A stretch of DNA of 10,487 bases from NCBI GenBank assembly GCA_902803365.1, contig CADCPU010000377.1, positions 1-10,487 of the forward strand, written 5' to 3'. The notes below the pieces were generated by a model, which saw only the letters and a list, made by a program, of their open reading frames with translations, was not told where the DNA came from and did no database searches. Of this stretch, positions 6,831 to 10,487 are shown one piece after another. The first letter of the stretch is position 1, and each line of letters opens with the position of its first letter. The DNA is from Oscillospiraceae bacterium. GTDB lineage: Bacteria; Bacillota_A; Clostridia; Saccharofermentanales; Saccharofermentanaceae. The position numbers were made by a program, and so were the translations under genes.

Positions 6831-6865
6831 CCGCTTATCTTATTCCGGATAAGCGGTTTTTTTTT
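6831..6865 (+). terminator. Intrinsic terminator in the leader (probable attenuator)
   Basis: CCGCTTATC (6831-6839) pairs with GATAAGCGG (6848-6856), a perfect 9-bp stem plus a closing U-G, followed at once by nine Ts (6857-6865). It is the strongest terminator in the window. It lies 48 nt after the leader-peptide stop and only 32 bp before the methyltransferase ATG, with no promoter in between. Two upstream segments, AGATAAG (6793-6799) and ATAAGC (6815-6820), can pair with the 5' arm and so could act as antiterminators. The terminator is certain by form; its conditional use is inferred. Confidence 0.88.
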
Positions 6866-6897
6866 CGGGATCAGAAGCGGAAAAGGAGGAAAAGAAA

Positions 6898-7722
6898 ATG
6901 GATCTACATGATTACAAAGACGTTGCGGAAAACTACGACCTCTATCTTCAGTCGATGTACCGTGTGATGGACAAGCACGAGAACTTTCAGGAATTCTATC
7001 TGAAGCTCGCACAAAAGTACGGCGACCGCGGAGTCGTGGATATCGCATGCGGCACGGGAGCGGTGCTCCTCTATCTTGCAGAGCGCGGCATCGATATCGA
7101 CGGTTCCGACATATCGGAGGAGATGTGTAACGTCGCTTCTTCAAAGGCAAAAAAGATGGGACTTGATCTAAAGATCTATCCGTCGGACATGGTCTGCTTC
7201 AGTTCGGACCGCAAGTATTCACTCGCATTGATCGCGCGAAGCGGATTCATGCATCTGCCTGACCAGAAGTCTCAGATCGCTGCACTTCGCAACATCAGAG
7301 AGCAGCTCCTTCCGGGCGGCATCCTGTCATTCAATACGTTCGATCCCTGGCCGCAGATACAGGCTGAGCAGATGAATACGAAGCCTGAAGATTACAGGTT
7401 CGACTGCGAGTATGTAAATCGTAACGGCAACAAGGAAAAGATCTATAATGCGATCTCATACGATCCTTATTCCCAGCAGATGTCGGGCAATTGGAAATTT
7501 GTGGAATATAATGAGAATGATGAGATCATCGGCGAGCGCATAAGACCGCTCCTCATGAGGCAGACGTACAGATCCGAAGTCTATCTTCTCGCTGAGCTTT
7601 GCGGCTTTGAGATCATCGATATCTACCGCGGTTATAACGGTGATAAGGAAGACATAAACAACATAGAATCCGCACGCAACTTTGATGCGAATCTGATCTG
7701 GGTATTAAGAAGGAAAGACTAA
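6898..7722 (+). CDS. Class I SAM-dependent methyltransferase
   Basis: Soluble methyltransferase of 274 residues. The SAM-binding motif I is VVDIACGTGAV (46-56), the acidic residue at the end of beta-2 is D71 in DGSDIS, beta-4 is SLALIARSGFMHL (108-120), and LLPGGILSFN (137-146) is the post-motif region typical of Methyltransf_25/11 proteins. The C-terminal part (150-260) carries YDPYSQQMSGNWKF and a TYRSEVYLLAELCGFEIID stretch common in small-molecule methyltransferases; it lacks the features of rRNA or DNA methylases, such as an NPPY motif. GGAGG at 6885-6889 is 8 nt from the ATG. It is the first full gene after the leader peptide and terminator, and the acetyltransferase follows after 14 bp, so the three form an operon. 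The substrate is unknown. Confidence 0.92.
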   Translation: MDLHDYKDVAENYDLYLQSMYRVMDKHENFQEFYLKLAQKYGDRGVVDIACGTGAVLLYLAERGIDIDGSDISEEMCNVASSKAKKMGLDLKIYPSDMVCFSSDRKYSLALIARSGFMHLPDQKSQIAALRNIREQLLPGGILSFNTFDPWPQIQAEQMNTKPEDYRFDCEYVNRNGNKEKIYNAISYDPYSQQMSGNWKFVEYNENDEIIGERIRPLLMRQTYRSEVYLLAELCGFEIIDIYRGYNGDKEDINNIESARNFDANLIWVLRRKD

Positions 7723-7736
7723 GGGGTTTTACAAAG

Positions 7737-8225
7737 ATGGAAGAGATACGGGAAATGAAAAATGAAGATATATCCGAATGCGTGAGCGTGATACGAGCAG
7801 CCTTTAAGACTGTAGCTGACGAATTGGGATTTACGAGCGAAAACGCTCCGCGTTTCACGGCCTTTGCAACTGATGACGACCGTCTCAGGCATCAGTTCCT
7901 TGTTGAGAAGAGACCGATGTATGTCTTTGAGACAGACGGCAGGATCGTCGGCTACTATTCGCTGGCGGTGCTGAATGATTCTGAGATCGAGCTCAACAAT
8001 CTCTCGGTGCTTCCGGAATTCAGACACAGGGGCATAGGAGAGAAACTGGTCCAAGACTGTTTTGAAAAGGCACGAGAAAAGGGCGCGACCAAGATCAAGA
8101 TCGGCATCGTCGAAGAGAATAAGGTCTTAAGAAAATGGTATGAATCATTGGGCTTTATCCACACTGATTCGATCAAGTATGATTTCTTCCCGTTTACATG
8201 CGGATATATGGAAAGAGAGGTATAA
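7737..8225 (+). CDS. GNAT-family N-acetyltransferase, second copy
   Basis: Single-domain acetyltransferase of 162 residues. It has the acetyl-CoA loop RHRGIG (96-101) after ELNNLSVLPEF, and the C-terminal motif EENKVLRKWYESLGF (126-140) with N128 and Y135. It is not a recent duplicate of the acetyltransferase at 6093-6557: outside the motifs the two proteins differ throughout. The start is ATG 7737 with a weak AAGGGG site at 7721-7726, which overlaps the methyltransferase stop codon, so translation may be coupled to the gene upstream. The 2H-phosphoesterase-like gene begins 4 bp after its stop. With the methyltransferase it makes a small-molecule-modification type of operon; a role in detoxification or resistance is possible but not shown. 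Confidence 0.9.
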   Translation: MEEIREMKNEDISECVSVIRAAFKTVADELGFTSENAPRFTAFATDDDRLRHQFLVEKRPMYVFETDGRIVGYYSLAVLNDSEIELNNLSVLPEFRHRGIGEKLVQDCFEKAREKGATKIKIGIVEENKVLRKWYESLGFIHTDSIKYDFFPFTCGYMEREV

Positions 8226-8229
8226 GAAT

Positions 8230-8796
8230 ATGAAAGCAACGATAGTATTGATAGCAGATAACGAGGCTGAGAACTTCGGCCGCAAGCTCATGCTCAAGGC
8301 ACACCGTCTGGGAGGTATGGGATTTGAGATGGCAAGGCTTCCGCAGCATGTGTCGCTGAAGCAGCCTTTTTCGATCCCTGACCTCGATGAGATGGAGAGT
8401 TTTTTCGATTCCTTTGCCAAGGAATTGAAGCCGTTCGACATTGAATTCGTGGGAATAGAAGCATTCCCGTCGCAGGTCCTCGGAGGTCAGTCTTCAGGTG
8501 TCATGATGATGCAGGCGAAGTCATCACCGGAGCTTCTGGATGCACAGAAAAAACTCAACGAGGGACTCGTGAAATTGTTTGGTCCGTGCCCTGCGGAACA
8601 CGATAACGATTATATGTTCCATATGACATTCGCGATCGGCGGTGCTGACTTCGATTCGTATAAGAAAGCGTATGACGAACTCATCAAGGATGACTACAAC
8701 AAGGTATTCCGCTACAGCAAGCTGGGCCTGCTCTATTACGATGATGACAACATCGTTCCGGGATCATATTTCTGCTATAAGATCGTCGACCTCTGA
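8230..8796 (+). CDS. 2H phosphoesterase superfamily-like protein
   Basis: The 188-residue soluble protein carries the two H-x-T/S-x motifs that define the 2H (LigT/cyclic phosphodiesterase/2'-5' RNA ligase-like) superfamily: H40-V-S42-L in RLPQHVSLKQPF and H131-M-T133-F in YMFHMTFAIGG, about 90 residues apart as expected. Families with these motifs hydrolyse 2',3'-cyclic or 2'-5' phosphodiester bonds; which substrate this one uses is not visible. ATG 8230 is chosen because GAGAGG at 8215-8220 is 9 nt upstream and the product then begins with beta-strand MKATIVLIAD; a longer in-frame start at 8140 would lie deep within the acetyltransferase gene. It is the last gene of the leader-controlled operon, 4 bp after the acetyltransferase. 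No clear terminator follows. I am fairly confident of the superfamily and unsure of the role. Confidence 0.78.
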   Translation: MKATIVLIADNEAENFGRKLMLKAHRLGGMGFEMARLPQHVSLKQPFSIPDLDEMESFFDSFAKELKPFDIEFVGIEAFPSQVLGGQSSGVMMMQAKSSPELLDAQKKLNEGLVKLFGPCPAEHDNDYMFHMTFAIGGADFDSYKKAYDELIKDDYNKVFRYSKLGLLYYDDDNIVPGSYFCYKIVDL

Positions 8797-8854
8797 TGAT
8801 GTGAACGATCTGTAAACTCCGACAAAGCACAAAGATTTTTTAGCACAATCGTTC

Positions 8855-8882
8855 TAAAATCATACATGTACGGCATATGCCG
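8855..8882 (+). promoter_or_regulatory. -10-like element and two abutting palindromes upstream of the DUF4214 gene
   Basis: TAAAAT at 8855-8860 matches five of six -10 bases, although no good -35 is seen at the right distance. Directly after it come TACATGTA (8863-8870) and the 12-bp perfect palindrome CGGCATATGCCG (8871-8882), back to back. The palindromes would sit at the transcription start and early leader, where a dimeric repressor could act or the RNA could fold. The function is inferred only from position and symmetry. Confidence 0.4.
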
Positions 8883-8906
8883 ATATTAGATTTTTGGAGG
8901 GTTGTT

Positions 8907-10487
8907 ATGAAAGTCTATAAACCTATCGCAGTTGTGCTGTCGGCAGTTATGGCAGCATCGGTCATCCCGACTTTCTGGTTCGAACAGGTTTCCGCTGATG
9001 TTGTTCAGAGCGGCTGGGGTATTTATACCGGGCAAGACGATGACAAGAATATAACAGTGGGATTCAATATGACCGAGCACTGGGAACTTTTAAGTAATGG
9101 TGTTCTTGAGTATGAATTGGGCACTCAGTTGACTAAGAAATATGAGGTCCCTGATGAAGATGAGGATCCGCTCGATTACTATGTTGATAACGTAATGGAC
9201 AAGGTTACCGAGATCAGGATCACTTCTGATTATGAATATGCTGATGATGACATATTCTATATGATCACGGATATGGGTTATGATCACTTTATTCAGTGGG
9301 GACATATCGGAGAGCGTGATGAGAAAGGAAAGATTACCGGTGACTTCGGCTTTATGCCTTATGAGAATGTCAAGAAGATCGTCATTGACGGTTCGTGCTT
9401 CTTCAGTCCTACATATTTCCCTAATGCTGAGGTGGAAGTCAACAAGCAGTCCGGACTCGTATTGAACTGGGATATGGATTTTGACGAGAATGGATCTAAG
9501 CTCAATATCACCAAGGGAATCGATAATATCGTATCTCTTGAGATCTATGGTGAAAACAAGGCTGATTGGAGCATTACTTCAGATTTCATCAGTAAGTTTA
9601 CGAAGCTCAGTTATCTTTTTGCTGACGGCTTGAGGGCACCGGAGGGTCTGACAATTCCTCCATACGTAACTTACGCAAGTCTTCATACATGGAATACACC
9701 GAGTCTTACGCTGGCTGAAGGATTTAGTGGTTATGTCGAGTGGTACCCTGATTATTCCGGCGATATTGCGATCTATCTCCCGTCTTCAAAGCACGGATGG
9801 AACATTGACTGTGCTGATAATGTCGGAACCATCGATATGTATTTCAACGGTACGGAAGCAGACTTCAACAAGACATATCCTGAGTTCCATTATTATGGCA
9901 ACTGGAGATTCCACTACACTGATTCCGCAGACCCGAAGGCTCAGATCATAGCATTTGCGGAGAGGATCTACACATATGTCCTCAACCGTGAGCCTGACGA
10001 AAGCGGTGTTAAGTACTGGAGTGACGAGCTCTATAACTTCAATCGCACGGGCGCAGAAGTAGCACAGGGCTTTATCTTCAGTGAAGAGTTCATAAACAGA
10101 AAGACGAACGACCAGGAATTCATTAAGATCCTCTACCAGACATTCTTCGGACGTGAAGCTGATACTGACGGAATGAATTACTGGCTCGGCCAGCTCTCAT
10201 CCGGAGCCATGGACAGAACTGCAGTTGCAAACGGCTTTATCTTCTCTCAGGAGTGGGCAAACACATGCGCTTCCTACGGCATCAGATCCGGCGGAGACGT
10301 TAAGCCTTCGACGACGATCAAGCCTACTGATCTCACATACGGCTTCGTTGAGCGTATGTATACGACTGCAATGGGCAGAGCATACGACGAAGAGGGCCGC
10401 AAGTACTGGGCAGCAGAACTTGCCAACTTCAATATCACAGGCGAGCAGGTCGGCGCTTCCTTCTTCTTGAGCGATGAGATGAAGGGC
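8907..10487 (+). CDS. Secreted protein with DUF4214 repeats (3' partial)
   Basis: The frame is open from ATG 8907 to the window edge (527 codons, no stop), so the C-terminus is missing. GGAGG at 8896-8900 sets the start. Residues 1-30 are a classical Sec signal peptide: Lys 2 and 5, hydrophobic core 6-22, and probable cleavage after VSA30. The mature N-terminal part (31-340) is acidic and rich in Tyr and Trp; stretches such as VKKIVIDG, IVSLEIYG and TIDMYFNGTEADFNK resemble strongly diverged BspA-type leucine-rich repeats, a tentative reading. From residue 345 there are three DUF4214 units, beginning near I354, L409 and M484, each with a pattern of R-x-x-D-x-x-G-x-x-Y-W. DUF4214 has no established biochemical activity and occurs in large secreted or surface proteins of gut Clostridia. 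A role in surface attachment or extracellular structure is a guess. Confidence 0.85.
   Translation, partial: MKVYKPIAVVLSAVMAASVIPTFWFEQVSADVVQSGWGIYTGQDDDKNITVGFNMTEHWELLSNGVLEYELGTQLTKKYEVPDEDEDPLDYYVDNVMDKVTEIRITSDYEYADDDIFYMITDMGYDHFIQWGHIGERDEKGKITGDFGFMPYENVKKIVIDGSCFFSPTYFPNAEVEVNKQSGLVLNWDMDFDENGSKLNITKGIDNIVSLEIYGENKADWSITSDFISKFTKLSYLFADGLRAPEGLTIPPYVTYASLHTWNTPSLTLAEGFSGYVEWYPDYSGDIAIYLPSSKHGWNIDCADNVGTIDMYFNGTEADFNKTYPEFHYYGNWRFHYTDSADPKAQIIAFAERIYTYVLNREPDESGVKYWSDELYNFNRTGAEVAQGFIFSEEFINRKTNDQEFIKILYQTFFGREADTDGMNYWLGQLSSGAMDRTAVANGFIFSQEWANTCASYGIRSGGDVKPSTTIKPTDLTYGFVERMYTTAMGRAYDEEGRKYWAAELANFNITGEQVGASFFLSDEMKG

Noticed and set aside
6677..6897. T-box riboswitch upstream of the methyltransferase
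   Set aside because: No AGGGTGG...ACCGCG-type T-box sequence and no specifier-loop layout; GGTGGA at 6762 is inside the leader-peptide frame. The leader-peptide model explains the region better.
8797..8854. GAACGAT / ATCGTTC inverted repeat (8803-8809 and 8848-8854) as a terminator or operator
   Set aside because: Seven base pairs across a 38-nt loop is close to chance expectation, and no T run follows the second arm.
1..10487. CRISPR arrays, tRNA/rRNA genes, insertion sequences, phage attachment sites
   Set aside because: No regularly spaced repeats with unique spacers, no cloverleaf or rRNA signatures, no transposase or integrase motifs and no terminal inverted repeats were found on reading both strands.

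Overview
The window looks like chromosomal DNA from an anaerobic Bacillota bacterium of the Clostridia (a gut or rumen lineage is my guess). The grounds are strong GGAGG-type ribosome binding sites, an AgrC/AgrA-style HDxxNH kinase with a LytTR regulator, an intrinsic terminator with a long T run, and a secreted protein with DUF4214 repeats. GC is moderate. Every supported gene is on the + strand. No tRNA, rRNA, CRISPR array, transposase or phage gene was found.

Layout. 1-1770: 3' nine-tenths of a glutamine-dependent NAD+ synthetase, cut by the window edge. 1775-3846: a two-component system, LytTR response regulator then HPK10-type sensor kinase, translationally coupled and driven by an extended -10 promoter. 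3843-6030: a set of evenly spaced direct repeats with the geometry of a LytTR-family operator, a -10 element, a 56-residue two-helix membrane protein, an ABC ATPase and a multi-span permease. 6078-6612: a stand-alone GNAT acetyltransferase whose predicted transcript starts on its own start codon, closed by a hairpin terminator. 6642-8796: a promoter, a 26-codon threonine-rich leader peptide, an intrinsic terminator, and then a SAM methyltransferase, a second GNAT acetyltransferase and a 2H-phosphoesterase-like protein. 8855-10487: a secreted protein with a diverged repeat domain and three DUF4214 units, running off the 3' edge.

How the parts work together. The kinase and regulator probably sense an extracellular peptide or an envelope-active compound. 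The regulator would then switch on the adjacent small membrane protein and ABC exporter by binding three 10-bp repeats at exact 21-bp intervals, the last of which ends at the -35 region. No AgrD-like signal peptide or AgrB-like processing gene is visible, so the input is unknown. Separately, the methyltransferase/acetyltransferase/2H operon seems to be controlled by conditional termination. Its only visible promoter lies upstream of a short Thr-rich open reading frame and a full intrinsic terminator, and only 32 bp separate the terminator from the methyltransferase start codon. These two regulatory arrangements are the most notable content of the window.
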